A stretch of 64,000 nt of DNA from Brachybacterium paraconglomeratum (lineage in GTDB: Bacteria; Actinomycetota; Actinomycetes; Actinomycetales; Dermabacteraceae): the NCBI RefSeq assembly GCF_003994255.1, contig NZ_ML133854.1, forward strand, positions 269,372 to 333,371. The letters run 5' to 3'. This document shows positions 46,325 through 61,830 of this stretch, one piece after another (position 1 is the first letter of the stretch; the number at the start of each line of letters is the position of its first letter). Under the pieces are notes generated by a model. That model ran no database searches and was not told where the DNA came from. It worked only from the letters and a program-made list of their open reading frames with translations. The position numbers and the translations under genes were made by a program.

Positions 46325-48211
46325 TCAGGTGGCTGACGGGGTGGCGTGCCGGCCGCCGGGTGCGCCGGAAGCCGTGGCGCCGCCGCGATCGGCCACGGCC
46401 TCGCTGGTCTGCCCGGGCTCGAGGACCTGCCCCGGAGCATCCGGCCTGTACCCCGTGGGTGCCGAAGCCTGCCCCGTCTCGACCAGCATCTCCTGCTCGG
46501 CCGTGTCGAGGTGCTTGTAGTCGTAGTACATCCGTTCGGCACCCGACGGGCCGTCCATCGCCCGCGTGGCGAGGTAGTCGAAGGGGTCCTCGCCGACCTC
46601 GCTGTACTCCATCATGCTGCGGAGCTCCTGCTCGGTGTAGGCGATGCGGGTGTCGGGAGCGCTGCTGTGGGGATCAGTGTGGAGCGTCTCGGGATACATC
46701 TCGTTCAGCGACGGGGCGCTGGTCCCGAGGTCGAGCATGTACGTCGGGGCGCGGCCGGTCTCTCCCTGCTCGACGGCGATGGCGTCGTGCCCCTTGCCCC
46801 ACGACGCAGCACGTGCCTCCCAGACTTGATGGCCGTCCGGATAGGTGCGCGTGATCTTCTCCCGAGCGGAGAACTCCGTCGACGCCCCACCGGAGGCTCC
46901 CGACTCCTCGGAGCCGATGGTCCCAGAAGCGCCGAAGCTGCCGACCACCGTCTCGCGGACGTCCTGGTAGCGCTCGAGGACCGGACCGCCGGTGTCCTCC
47001 GGCATGGCACCGCTCAGGAGGGCTTCCTGGGCCGCTTGCATGCCGCTCTCATCGCCGGTGAACCGTGCGTGCTCCACCGTGCTCACCTCGACGTCGGCCC
47101 CGATGCCGGCCTTGATCGAGGCCACGTCCTCCACGCCGACGGAGAAGCCCCCGTCGATGCCGTGCGCGGTCCCCGGCCCCTGGTCCACCGAGATGGTGCC
47201 GTCTTCGCCCCGCGCGACGGTGGTGACATAGGTCAGCTCCTCGGAGACCGAGACGTCGGCCCCGGCCCGCACCCCGCGGTACGTGACACCGGCAGTGGCC
47301 GAGAGCTCGCCGGTGAGCGAGTTCTCCACTGTGGCCGACGATCCCGACGGCAACGTAGACGGGTCGAACGGGTCGATGGCTGCAGCGTCGGCGACGCTGG
47401 TGCCCGCGGGGACCGTCACGGAGTAGGAGTGGCTGTTCCCCACCTCGGAGGTGACGGATCCGTCGACGACCTTCCCGTCCGCGCCCACCGTTGACGTGTC
47501 GGTGAGCGAGGCCTCGAACACATAGGTGAGGGTGCCGTCGTCGTTGACTATGCGCTCGACCGATTGGCTCCGCGTGATCTTCTTCGAGAGGTCGACCGTC
47601 CCCTTGCTCTCCAGATCCACCAGGTCTTCGGACAGCGTGATCTTCTGCGAGTTCTGGGTCGCCTCCCCCTTCACCGCGCCCGCGTGGACCTCGCCCTCGA
47701 GCGTGGTGTCGCCCTCGCGCGTCGCTTCCTTGAAGTCCTCGTCCTCGATCGGGGGCCGGTCGGTACCACCTGCACCGCCAGCATCGTGGGTGAGGACGTT
47801 GCCCATCCCGATGTTCTCGCCGGGCAGGCCGCCCCATCGGCTCCCGGCCGGGGCGCGAAGTCCCCCCAGCAGCCCCAGCAGGCCGCCGGCCATCCCGCCG
47901 AACGGTCCCCCGAGCAGCCCTCCGAACAGAGCGGACAGCCCGCTCCCGTCGCCGTCGGAGGCCGTGTCCTGCTCCTCGGCATGACGGCCGAGCTCGTCCT
48001 CGAGCGCGGTCAGGCGCTCGCCGAGCGCCTCCATCTTCCGCACCACCAGGGAGCAGCTCTCGCGGAAGCGCTCTGCGTCCTCCCCGTACCAGGTGACGGA
48101 GCGCGCCGAGCGGCTGATGCCCAGCGCGCTCGCGCGCAGCTGCTCCGAGCCCTGCCGCGTGAGGCTCGCCTGAGCCCGCAGCTGCTGCGTGTCCGCCCCC
48201 TGGAAGGCCAT
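46325..48211 (-). CDS. Large WXG-motif protein, possible type VII secretion substrate, unknown C-terminal region
   Basis: A 628-residue protein. Residues 1-80 are helical with a turn WYG at 41-43 (SVTWYGEDAERFRE), matching a WXG100/ESAT-6-like hairpin; 81-90 is acidic; 91-118 is Gly/Leu-rich and hydrophobic; about 150-470 is Ser/Thr/Val-rich, predicted beta-strand (YVFEASLTDTSTVG, ELSATAGVTYRGV, FSVGVEDVASIKAG) and slightly repetitive; about 480-628 is polar, with TRTYPDGHQVWEARAASWG and YDYKHLDTAEQEM. I recognise no toxin or enzyme domain. No signal peptide and no adjacent ESX genes. ATG at 48211 is preceded by a weak GGGACGGG. It is divergent from pheS. Could be an ESX-exported surface protein; that is inference. 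Confidence 0.75.
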   Translation of the reverse strand: MAFQGADTQQLRAQASLTRQGSEQLRASALGISRSARSVTWYGEDAERFRESCSLVVRKMEALGERLTALEDELGRHAEEQDTASDGDGSGLSALFGGLLGGPFGGMAGGLLGLLGGLRAPAGSRWGGLPGENIGMGNVLTHDAGGAGGTDRPPIEDEDFKEATREGDTTLEGEVHAGAVKGEATQNSQKITLSEDLVDLESKGTVDLSKKITRSQSVERIVNDDGTLTYVFEASLTDTSTVGADGKVVDGSVTSEVGNSHSYSVTVPAGTSVADAAAIDPFDPSTLPSGSSATVENSLTGELSATAGVTYRGVRAGADVSVSEELTYVTTVARGEDGTISVDQGPGTAHGIDGGFSVGVEDVASIKAGIGADVEVSTVEHARFTGDESGMQAAQEALLSGAMPEDTGGPVLERYQDVRETVVGSFGASGTIGSEESGASGGASTEFSAREKITRTYPDGHQVWEARAASWGKGHDAIAVEQGETGRAPTYMLDLGTSAPSLNEMYPETLHTDPHSSAPDTRIAYTEQELRSMMEYSEVGEDPFDYLATRAMDGPSGAERMYYDYKHLDTAEQEMLVETGQASAPTGYRPDAPGQVLEPGQTSEAVADRGGATASGAPGGRHATPSAT

Positions 48212-48487
48212 CGCGTTCCCGTCCCGTCCCCTGCGTCGTCCGTGCGCGGTCAGCGGCTTCGCCTCACCGTGCGGCGGTTCCCAGGCACGGCGGACGCTCC
48301 TGGTCCCCTGATCGTGCCGGCCCGTGCTCCGGGCGTGCCACGAGGCTAGCGCGGCGCGGCGGAGAGGGACATGGGGAGCACTCCCCATGCCCGGCGCCCC
48401 GGCGGCGCAGCCTCTCCTAGAATGGTCCGCGGTGCCCGCGTCCCGGCGCGCGCATCCTCCGAGCACTCCAGGACGAAAGCGAACCCC
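48212..48487. other. Divergent region between the WXG protein gene and pheS
   Basis: A plus-strand TAGAAT (48418-48423) is a good -10 box for pheS, giving a leader of about 58 nt. No conserved T-box or leader peptide is evident. The rest shows no gene. Confidence 0.4.
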
Positions 48488-49594
48488 GTGTCCGAGACAT
48501 CCCCCGCGCCCGGCGGGCCCTCGATCGACGAGCAGTCGATCACCGCCGCCGTCGACGCCGCGCTCGCCGCGATCGCCGCGGCCCCCGACACCGCCGCCCT
48601 CAAGCAGGTGCGCATCGAGCACGTCGGCGATGCCAGCGTGCTGACCTCCGCGAACCGCGCCATCAAGGACCTGCCCAAGGAACAGAAGGCCGCCGCCGGC
48701 AAGCTCGTCGGCCAGGGCAAGGGCCGCGTGCAGAAGGAGCTCGCCGCCCGCCAGGCCGAGCTCGCCGCCGCCGAGGAGGAGGCCGCGCTCGCCGCGGAGA
48801 CCGTCGACATGACGCTGCCGACGGACCGTCGCCCCCGCGGCGCCGCGCATCCGCTGTGGACCCTCACCGAGCGGATCGAGGACTTCTTCGTCGGGATCGG
48901 CTGGGAGATCGCCGAGGGCCCCGAGGCGGAGTCCTCCTGGCTGAACTTCGACGCGCTGAACGCCGATGCGGAGCACCCCTCGCGCTCGCTGCAGGACACG
49001 CTCTACCTCGCGCCCGAGAACTCCGGGATGCTGCTGCGCACCCAGACCTCCCCGGTGCAGATCCGCGCGATGCTCGAGCGCGGCGCCCCGCTGTACATCG
49101 CGTGCCCCGGCACCGTCTACCGGGCCGACGAGATCGACGCGACCCACTCGCCGATGTTCAACCAGGTCGAGGGTCTCGCGATCGACAAGGGCCTGACGAT
49201 GGCGAACCTGGTCGGCACCCTCGACGCGCTCGCCGCGCACCTCTTCGGCGGCGCGCCGATCACCCGCCTGCGCCCCAACCACTTCCCCTTCACCGAGCCG
49301 AGCGCCGAGATGGACTTCCGCTGCTTCGCCTGCGAGGCGCGGCTCGGCCTCGAGCACGACGCGGACCCGGACTGCCGCGTCTGCGGCGGCACGGGCTGGA
49401 TCGAGATGGGCGGCTGCGGCATGGTCCACCCGAACGTGCTGCGCGCCGCCGGGGTGGACCCCGAGGAGCACCAGGGCTTCGCCTTCGGCCTCGGGATCGA
49501 GCGCATCCTCATGCTGCGCAACGGCGTGGCGGACATGCGGGACATGGTGGAGGGCGACGTCCGCTTCTCCCAGCACTACGGGACGGAGATCTGA
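48488..49594 (+). CDS. pheS: Phenylalanine-tRNA ligase alpha subunit
   Basis: A 368-residue class II aminoacyl-tRNA synthetase subunit. The N-terminal coiled coil (about 1-100) binds tRNA; motif blocks include HPLWTLTERIEDFFVGIGW, QTSPVQIRAMLERGAPLYI, ATHSPMFNQVEGLAIDKG, DFRCFACEARLGLEH and GWIEMGGCGMVHPNVL. GTG at 48488 begins the conserved region in frame, with only a weak AGGACG upstream. pheT follows after 1 bp, forming the alpha2-beta2 enzyme. Confidence 0.97.
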   Translation: MSETSPAPGGPSIDEQSITAAVDAALAAIAAAPDTAALKQVRIEHVGDASVLTSANRAIKDLPKEQKAAAGKLVGQGKGRVQKELAARQAELAAAEEEAALAAETVDMTLPTDRRPRGAAHPLWTLTERIEDFFVGIGWEIAEGPEAESSWLNFDALNADAEHPSRSLQDTLYLAPENSGMLLRTQTSPVQIRAMLERGAPLYIACPGTVYRADEIDATHSPMFNQVEGLAIDKGLTMANLVGTLDALAAHLFGGAPITRLRPNHFPFTEPSAEMDFRCFACEARLGLEHDADPDCRVCGGTGWIEMGGCGMVHPNVLRAAGVDPEEHQGFAFGLGIERILMLRNGVADMRDMVEGDVRFSQHYGTEI

Positions 49595-49595
49595 G

Positions 49596-52196
49596 ATGCC
49601 GCGCATTCCCCTGACCTGGCTCGGCGAGCACGTCGAGCTCCCCGCGACCGCCTCCGCGCTCGAGGTCGCCACCGACCTCTCCCGCGTCGGCCTCGAGGAA
49701 GAAGCGCTGTTCGGCGCGCAGGTGACCGGCCCGCTCGTGGTCGGCCGTGTGCTCGAGCTCGTCAAGGAGCCGCAGAAGAACGGCAAGACCATCAACTGGG
49801 TCCGCGTGGACGTCGGCCCCGAGCACAACGAGGACGCCGACGACCCGAAGGACCCGCAGCCCGGCGAGGAGCGCCCGAGCCGCGGCATCATCTGCGGCGC
49901 GCACAACTTCGTCGAGGGCGATCTGGTGGTCGTCTCCCTCCCCGGTACCGTGCTGCCCGGCGACTTCGCGATCGCCGCGCGGAAGACCTACGGCCACACC
50001 TCCGACGGCATGATCTGCTCCGGGGAGGAACTGGGCCTGGGCCCGGACCCCGATGGCGAGGACGGCATCATCGTGCTCGGCCGCGGCCACGCACGCGGCC
50101 TCACCGCCGAGCCGGGCGACGACGCGATCGCGCTGCTGGGCCTCGCGGACGAGGTCGTCGAGATCAACGTGACCCCCGACCGCGGCTACTGCTTCTCGAT
50201 GCGGGGCGTGGCGCGGGAGTACGGCCACGCCACCGGCGCCGCCTTCACCGATCCGGCCGCCGCTGTCGAGATCACCGCGACCGAGGCCGGGGGAGTGCCC
50301 GTCCAGCTCCGGGACGAGGCGCCGCTGAACGGCGCCGAGGGCTGCACCCGATTCGTCGCGCTCGAGGTCGAGGGCGTGGACCCCGCCGCGCAGACCCCGC
50401 GCTGGATGGCCCGCCGCCTCACCCTCGCCGGCATGCGCCCGATCTCCCTGATCGTCGACGTCACCAACTACGTGATGCTCGACCTGGGCCAGCCGCTGCA
50501 CGCCTACGACGCCGAGAAGCTCGTCGGCCCCATCACCGTGCGCCGCGCCCGCAAGGGCGAGGAACTCACCACGCTCGACGACGTCGAGCGCACCCTCGAC
50601 CCCGAGGACCTGCTGATCACCGACGCCGGCGGCCCGGCGGGAGACCGCGTGCTCGGCCTCGCGGGCGTCATGGGCGGCGAGGACACCGAGGTGTCGAGCA
50701 CGACCACGAGCATCGTGCTCGAGGCCGCGACCTTCGACCCCGTCACCGTGGCCCGCACCGCCCGCCGCCACCGCCTTCCCTCCGAGGCGTCCAAGCGCTT
50801 CGAGCGCGGCGTGGACCCGCAGCTCCCGCTGATCGCCGCGCACCGCGCCGCCCAGCTGATCGTCGAGCACGGCGGCGGCACCGTCCCCGCCCGCGTGACC
50901 GATGAAGGCTCGGTCCCCGCACCCACCCCGATCAGCGCGGACCTGCACGACGCCGAGCGCGTCGTCGGCATCGCCTACACCGACGAGCAGGTGACCTCCT
51001 CCCTCGAGGCGATCGGCTGCACCGTCGCGCGCGAGGGCGAGGACGGCCTGCTGGTCACCCCGCCGTCGTGGCGCCCCGACCTCACGATCCGCGAGGACCT
51101 CGTCGAGGAGATCGCGCGCCTGGTCGGCTACTCCCAGATCCCCTCGGTGCTGCCGACGGCGCCGGGCGGGCGCGGCCTGACGGTCGCCCAGCGCGGCCGA
51201 CGCGCCGCCCGCCGCGCGCTCGCCGAGGCGGGCCTGGTCGAGGTGAACTCCGCCCCGTTCGTCGCCGGCTCCGTGCACGACCGGCTCCGCTACGGGACGG
51301 ACGACGCGCGCCGCGAGGCCGTGCGGATCCTCAACCCGCTCTCCGAGGACGAGCCGCTGCTGCGCACCGAGCTGCTGCAGAGCCTCCTGCCCACCGCGCG
51401 CCGCAACCTCGGCCGCGGCGAGGAGTCGGTCGCGATCTTCCAGCGCGGCTCCGTGTTCCGCGCCCGCGGGGGACAGGGCGCCGCCCCGGTGCCCGCCGCC
51501 GCGCAGCGTCCCAGCGAGCAGGAGCTCGAGGCGATCCTCGCCGCGCTGCCCGCGCAGACCGGGGCGCTCGCCGCGGTCGTCGGCGGCGCCTCCGGCCCCG
51601 ACTCCTGGCAGGGCGAGCCCGCGCCATGGGGCTGGACCGATGCGCTCGACCTCGCCCGCCGCGCGGCCGCCGCCGTCGGCGCCGAGCTCGAGGTGCGCCA
51701 GACCGAGCATGCGCCCTTCCACCCGGGCCGCGCCGCCGAGCTGCGCGTCCACACGGCCGACGGGGACAGCCGCGTCGTCGGCGCCGCCGGCGAGCTGCAC
51801 CCCGCCGTGCTGAAGGAGTTCGACCTGCCGGCCCGCTCGGCCGCCTTCGAGCTCGACCTCGAGGCAGTGATCGCCGCCGCCCCCGCCGTGGTGCGCGCCG
51901 TGCCGGTGCCCACCTACCCGCCGGCGAAGGAGGACTTCGCCTTCGTGGTGGAGGAGTCCGTGCCCGCGAGCGCCGTCGAGGCCGCGATCGTGGTGGGCGC
52001 CGGCGACCTCGCCGAGCGCGTCCACCTGTTCGACGTGTTCACCGGCGAGCAGATCGGGAAGGGGAAGAAGTCCCTCGCCTTCGCGATCCGGCTCCGCTCC
52101 GGCGAGGCCACGCTGACCGCCGAGCAGATCGGCGAGACCCGCCAGCGGATCATCGCCGCGGTCCAGTCCGCCGTCGGCGGCGTGCTGCGGGCCTGA
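49596..52196 (+). CDS. pheT: Phenylalanine-tRNA ligase beta subunit
   Basis: An 866-residue subunit. N-terminal tRNA-binding OB-fold domain (about 40-190; IICGAHNFVEGDLVVVSLPG), B3/4 editing domain (about 210-400; DVTNYVMLDLGQPLHAYDAE), B5 domain (about 410-500), the catalytic-like core and the C-terminal ferredoxin-fold anticodon-binding domain (about 770-866; VPTYPPAKEDFAFVVEESVP). Starts 1 bp after the pheS stop. It ends before a strong terminator. Length (about 800-870) is normal for actinobacteria. Confidence 0.97.
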   Translation: MPRIPLTWLGEHVELPATASALEVATDLSRVGLEEEALFGAQVTGPLVVGRVLELVKEPQKNGKTINWVRVDVGPEHNEDADDPKDPQPGEERPSRGIICGAHNFVEGDLVVVSLPGTVLPGDFAIAARKTYGHTSDGMICSGEELGLGPDPDGEDGIIVLGRGHARGLTAEPGDDAIALLGLADEVVEINVTPDRGYCFSMRGVAREYGHATGAAFTDPAAAVEITATEAGGVPVQLRDEAPLNGAEGCTRFVALEVEGVDPAAQTPRWMARRLTLAGMRPISLIVDVTNYVMLDLGQPLHAYDAEKLVGPITVRRARKGEELTTLDDVERTLDPEDLLITDAGGPAGDRVLGLAGVMGGEDTEVSSTTTSIVLEAATFDPVTVARTARRHRLPSEASKRFERGVDPQLPLIAAHRAAQLIVEHGGGTVPARVTDEGSVPAPTPISADLHDAERVVGIAYTDEQVTSSLEAIGCTVAREGEDGLLVTPPSWRPDLTIREDLVEEIARLVGYSQIPSVLPTAPGGRGLTVAQRGRRAARRALAEAGLVEVNSAPFVAGSVHDRLRYGTDDARREAVRILNPLSEDEPLLRTELLQSLLPTARRNLGRGEESVAIFQRGSVFRARGGQGAAPVPAAAQRPSEQELEAILAALPAQTGALAAVVGGASGPDSWQGEPAPWGWTDALDLARRAAAAVGAELEVRQTEHAPFHPGRAAELRVHTADGDSRVVGAAGELHPAVLKEFDLPARSAAFELDLEAVIAAAPAVVRAVPVPTYPPAKEDFAFVVEESVPASAVEAAIVVGAGDLAERVHLFDVFTGEQIGKGKKSLAFAIRLRSGEATLTAEQIGETRQRIIAAVQSAVGGVLRA

Positions 52197-52233
52197 GAGG
52201 CCGCCGCAACGGCGGGGCGCGCAGCAGCCACCG

Positions 52234-52276
52234 CACAGGGGAGGGGCCCCGCTCGATCGAGCGGGGCCCTCCTGTG
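52234..52276 (+). terminator. Terminator of pheST
   Basis: A long stem, CACAGG...GGCCCCGCTCGA pairing with TCGAGCGGGGCC...CCTGTG, with a 3-nt bulge, beginning about 38 bp after the pheT stop. A smaller CCGCCG/CGGCGG hairpin (52201-52215) precedes it. Confidence 0.8.
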
Positions 52277-52432
52277 TCCGGGACGCTCCTCAGGCGCACG
52301 GCGCTCGTCGTCGGCCTCGGGAGGCGTCGCCACGGCGACCTCGCCGCCGAGAATGGCGTGCGCGCCGCGAACTCCGCCGTCCACCACGTGAACACCGCGC
52401 ACCCCCGCTGGCTGTTCATGCAGTTGGCTGTA

Positions 52433-52438
52433 TATACT
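52433..52438 (+). promoter_or_regulatory. -10 box for leaderless argC transcript
   Basis: TATACT is followed by 6 nt and ATG at 52445. Two direct repeats, TGGCTGT (52409-52415 and 52425-52431), lie just upstream and may bind a regulator. No clear ARG box was found. Confidence 0.6.
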
Positions 52439-52444
52439 TCCGGC

Positions 52445-53551
52445 ATGATGTCCGAGAGCAGCGCCACCGCCCCGGCGACCGAGCAGGCCGCGCGACGCCC
52501 GCGCGTCGCCGTCGTCGGCGCCTCCGGCTACGCCGGCGGAGAGACCCTGCGCCTGCTCGCCGGCCACCCCGGCGTCGAGGTCGCGACCGTGACCGCGCAC
52601 TCCAGCGCCGGCAAGAGGCTCTCCGAGGTGGCCCCGCACATCGACCTCGGCCACGACCCCGTGCTGCAGGAGACGGGCGTGGAGACCCTGCGCGGCCATG
52701 ACGTCGTGGTCCTCGCCCTCCCGCACGGCCAGTCGGGGCAGATCGCCGCAGCCCTGCGCGCCGAGGACCCGGACGTGCTCGTGCTCGACCTCGGCGCCGA
52801 CCACCGGCTCGAGAGCGCCGAGGAGTGGGAGGCCTACTACCGCAGCGAGCACTCCGGCACCTGGACCTACGGCATGCCCGAGCTGCCGCTGGCCGACGGC
52901 ACCCGCCAGCGCGAGCAGCTGCGCACCGCCCGCGAGATCGCCGTGCCCGGCTGCAACGCGACCGCCGTGACCCTCGCCCTGGCCCCGCTGCTGCGCGCCG
53001 AGCTGCTGGACGCCGGCGCGCTCAGCGCGGTCCTGCCCGTCGGCTACTCCGGCGCCGGCCGCGCCGCCAAGCAGCACCTGCTGTTCTCCGAGGCCTCCGG
53101 CACCGCCGCGCCCTACGCCGTCGGCGGCACCCACCGCCACATCCCCGAGGTGCTGCAGAACCTCCGCCGCGCCACCGGCCGCGAGGACGCCCGCCTCGGC
53201 TTCACCCCGGTGCTCGTCCCGATGAGCCGCGGGATCCTCGCCGTGTGCACCGCCCCGGTTGCCGAGGGCACCACCACCGCCGACCTCCTCGCCGCCCTCG
53301 AGCACGACTACGCCGGCGAGCACTTCGTGACCGTCCTGCCCGAGGGCAGCGCCCCCGCGACCGGGCAGGTCGCCGGCGCGAACACGATCCGCCTCGGCGC
53401 CGCCGTCGACGCCCGCAGCGGCCAGGCCACCGTCATCTCCGCGATCGACAACCTCGTCAAGGGCACGGCCGGCGCCGCGCTCCAGTCGATGAACCTCGCC
53501 CTCGGCCTGCCCGAGGCGACCGGGCTCAGCCGCACCGCGCTCGCCCCCTGA
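52445..53551 (+). CDS. argC: N-acetyl-gamma-glutamyl-phosphate reductase
   Basis: A 368-residue NADPH enzyme, third step of ornithine synthesis. [18 protein letters not shown] is the nucleotide-binding loop, [14 protein letters not shown] holds the catalytic Cys, and [13 protein letters not shown] and [15 protein letters not shown] are conserved. The first 17 residues are not conserved, and the ATG at 52445 is set by the leaderless promoter; ATG at 52448 is an alternative. First gene of argCJBDFR-GH. Confidence 0.96.
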   Translation: MMSESSATAPATEQAARRPRVAVVGASGYAGGETLRLLAGHPGVEVATVTAHSSAGKRLSEVAPHIDLGHDPVLQETGVETLRGHDVVVLALPHGQSGQIAAALRAEDPDVLVLDLGADHRLESAEEWEAYYRSEHSGTWTYGMPELPLADGTRQREQLRTAREIAVPGCNATAVTLALAPLLRAELLDAGALSAVLPVGYSGAGRAAKQHLLFSEASGTAAPYAVGGTHRHIPEVLQNLRRATGREDARLGFTPVLVPMSRGILAVCTAPVAEGTTTADLLAALEHDYAGEHFVTVLPEGSAPATGQVAGANTIRLGAAVDARSGQATVISAIDNLVKGTAGAALQSMNLALGLPEATGLSRTALAP

Positions 53552-53658
53552 CCCTCGCCCGCCGGGCCCCGCCGGCCCGTCGGCTCCCGTCGGCCGGCCG
53601 GAGCGCCCGTCCGAGCCCCACCCACCGCGCCCCTCGCCCCACGCTCCCAGGAGACCCC

Positions 53659-54828
53659 GTGTCGATCACCCGCCCCCGCGGCTTCCGCGCCGTCGGCCTC
53701 GCCGCCGGCATCAAGGCCGCCCCCAAGAAGGACCTCGCCCTCGTCCTCAACGACGGCCCGCGCGACGTCGCCGCCGCCGTGTTCACCGCCAACCGCGTCC
53801 AGGCCGCTCCCGTGCAGTGGTCTCGTCGGGCCGTCGCCGACGGCCGCGCCCGCGCCGTGGTCCTGAACTCCGGCGGCGCCAACGCCTGCACCGGCCCCGA
53901 GGGTTTCCAGGACACCCACCGCACCGCCGAGCACCTCGCCGACCTCCTCGACATCGCGGCCCAGGACGTGCTCGTGTGCTCCACCGGCCTGATCGGGGAG
54001 CGGCTGCCGATGGAGCCGCTGCTGGCCGGCGTCACCTCGGCGGTCGACGGGCTCGACGCCGGGGAGGAGGCCGACGCCTCCGCCTCCCGCGCCATCATGA
54101 CCACCGACTCCGTCCCCAAGACGGCCGAGGTCACGCTCCCCTCCGGCGTCGTCGTGGGCGGGATCGCGAAGGGCGCCGGCATGCTCGCCCCGCAGCTCGC
54201 GACCATGCTCGTCGTCCTCACCACCGACGCCGACGTCGACGCCGCCACCGCCGAGGAGGCGCTGCGCGGCGCGACGCGCACCACCTTCGACCGCGTCGAC
54301 TCCGACGCCTGCATGTCCACCAACGACACCGTCATCCTGCTGGCCTCCGGCGCGAGCGGCGTGACCCTGGGCGTCCAGGAGCTCACCGAGGCGGTGCGCA
54401 CGGTCAGCGCGGACCTCGCCCGCCAGCTCGTCGCCGACGCCGAGGGCGCCAGCCACGACGTGCACGTCGTGGTCCGCTCCGCCACCGCCGAGGACGCCGC
54501 CGAGGCCGTGGCCCGCGAGATCGCCCGCTCCAACCTGGTCAAGGCCGCGATCTTCGGCAACGACCCCAACTGGGGCCGGATCGTCGCGGCGGCCGGCTGC
54601 GTGCCCGAGGCCGTCGCCCCCTTCGCCGTCGAGGACCTCTCCGTCACCGTCAACGGCGTGGAGGTGTGCCGCGGCGGCGGCGCCCACCGCGACCGCTCCG
54701 AGGTCGACATGACCCCGCGCGAGACCCTCATCGAGGTGGACCTCGGCGCGGGCTCCGCGAGCGCGGACATCTGGACGAACGACCTCACCCACGACTACGT
54801 CGAAGAGAACAGCGCCTACTCCTCATGA
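53659..54828 (+). CDS. argJ: Bifunctional glutamate N-acetyltransferase / amino-acid acetyltransferase
   Basis: A 389-residue Ntn-type protein that transfers the acetyl group from acetylornithine to glutamate and may also use acetyl-CoA. Self-cleavage occurs before the Thr in [13 protein letters not shown], preceded by the conserved [17 protein letters not shown] block; [12 protein letters not shown] and [15 protein letters not shown] are further signatures. GTG at 53659 with AGGAGA. With ArgJ present the acetyl cycle is closed and no argE is needed. The stop overlaps argB (ATGA). Confidence 0.96.
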   Translation: MSITRPRGFRAVGLAAGIKAAPKKDLALVLNDGPRDVAAAVFTANRVQAAPVQWSRRAVADGRARAVVLNSGGANACTGPEGFQDTHRTAEHLADLLDIAAQDVLVCSTGLIGERLPMEPLLAGVTSAVDGLDAGEEADASASRAIMTTDSVPKTAEVTLPSGVVVGGIAKGAGMLAPQLATMLVVLTTDADVDAATAEEALRGATRTTFDRVDSDACMSTNDTVILLASGASGVTLGVQELTEAVRTVSADLARQLVADAEGASHDVHVVVRSATAEDAAEAVAREIARSNLVKAAIFGNDPNWGRIVAAAGCVPEAVAPFAVEDLSVTVNGVEVCRGGGAHRDRSEVDMTPRETLIEVDLGAGSASADIWTNDLTHDYVEENSAYSS

Positions 54829-55776
54829 CCTCATCGAAAGCCTCCGCCGCGCCCTCCAAGAACCCGCTGGCCGACCTCACCCCGGCCCAGGCCGCGGCGC
54901 ATGCGAAGTCCGAGATCCTCATCGAGGCGCTGCCCTGGATGCAGCGCTTCCGCGGCAAGATCGTCGTGGTCAAGTACGGCGGCAACGCCATGATCGACGA
55001 CGACCTGCGCCGCGCCTTCGCCGCCGACATGGTGTTCATGCGCCACGCCGGCATCCACGTCGTCGTCGTCCACGGCGGCGGCCCCCAGATCAACGCGATG
55101 CTGGGCCGCGTCGGCATCGAGTCCGAGTTCCGCGGCGGGCTGCGCGTGACCGACGAGGACACCATGGACGTGGTGCGGATGGTGCTGGTGGGCCAGGTGG
55201 GCCGCGAGCTCGTCGGCCTGATCAACAGCCACGGCCCGTACGCGATCGGCATGTCCGGCGAGGACGCGCGGCTGTTCGCCGCACGCCGCCGCGGCACCGT
55301 CGTGGACGGCCAGGAGGTCGACCTCGGCAACGTCGGCGAGGTCACCGAGGTGCGGCCCGAGTCGATCCAGGACCTCCTGGACGCCGGCCGGATCCCGGTG
55401 GTCTCCTCGATCGCGCCCGAGATCGACGAGGGCGGCCGCCCCACCGGCGCGGTCCTGAACATCAACGCCGATCTCGCCGCCGCCGCGCTCGCCGCGGGCC
55501 TGGACGCCGAGAAGCTCGTGGTGCTCACCGACGTCGAGGGCCTCTACCGCGACTGGCCGGACCGCGACTCGCTGATCCCCGAGATCGCCGCGAGCGAGCT
55601 GCGGGAGATGCTGCCCGGCCTCACCGCCGGGATGATCCCCAAGGCCGAGTCGCTGCTGGACGCGGTGGACTCCGGGGTGCGCACCGCCGCGATGACCGAC
55701 GGCAGGATCGAGCACGCCGTGCTGCTGGAGGTCTTCACCGACAAGGGCGTGGGAACGATGGTCAGGAGGGACGACT

Positions 55777-55784
<8 letters not shown>
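54825..55784 (+). CDS. argB: Acetylglutamate kinase
   Basis: A 319-residue amino-acid kinase-fold enzyme, second step of ornithine synthesis and the usual arginine feedback point. [63 protein letters not shown] and TDVEGLY are diagnostic. The N-terminal 25 residues contain the helix seen in arginine-sensitive hexameric forms; sensitivity is inferred. argD starts 8 bp before its end. Confidence 0.96.
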
Positions 55785-61541
<5,757 letters not shown>

Positions 61542-61658
61542 CACCCGCGCGACGAGGCGGCGCTCCGGGCCCTGTCTGCCGGGGGAGCTCCGCCCCTGGA
61601 CGGCCGGGCGCCGCGCTGCGACACCCGCCTCCCGGCGCGGTGTCCACCGGAAGGATGG

Positions 61659-61699
61659 GAGAGGCCCGGGACCTGCACATGACAGGTCCCGGGCCTCTC
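61659..61699 (+). terminator. Terminator of the arginine cluster
   Basis: A perfect 17-bp stem (arms GAGAGGCCCGGGACCTG and complement) around a 7-nt loop, about 118 bp beyond the argH stop and before the tyrS leader. Confidence 0.85.
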
Positions 61700-61830
61700 G
61701 CCTGCCGTCCGCGACCGCCGACGCCGTCGGGCCCGCGCGCGATATCGCGTGGCACCCCGCCCCGTGAGTGGGGGACAATGACCGTGGCCCCGACCGGGGA
61801 CCGCACCGCACCACCGAGAGGAAACGATCG

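Noticed and set aside
48360..48487. T-box or leader-peptide attenuator for pheS
   Set aside because: No T-box sequence and no short frame rich in Phe codons.
48212..49906. Upstream extension of the WXG protein frame by more than 500 codons
   Set aside because: It is antisense to pheS, a certain gene; the WXG-like hairpin starts at the ATG at 48211.
52380..52444. ARG box upstream of argC
   Set aside because: TTCATGCA and nearby AT bases are only a loose match to ArgR sites; I kept just the -10 box and the TGGCTGT repeats.
53552..53658. Terminator between argC and argJ
   Set aside because: The region is very GC-rich and gives several weak alternative stems; none is clearly terminator-like, and the genes are probably one operon.
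61542..61830. Gene or tRNA between argH and tyrS
   Set aside because: Apart from the terminator and the ribosome-binding site of tyrS I see no coding or tRNA-like pattern.
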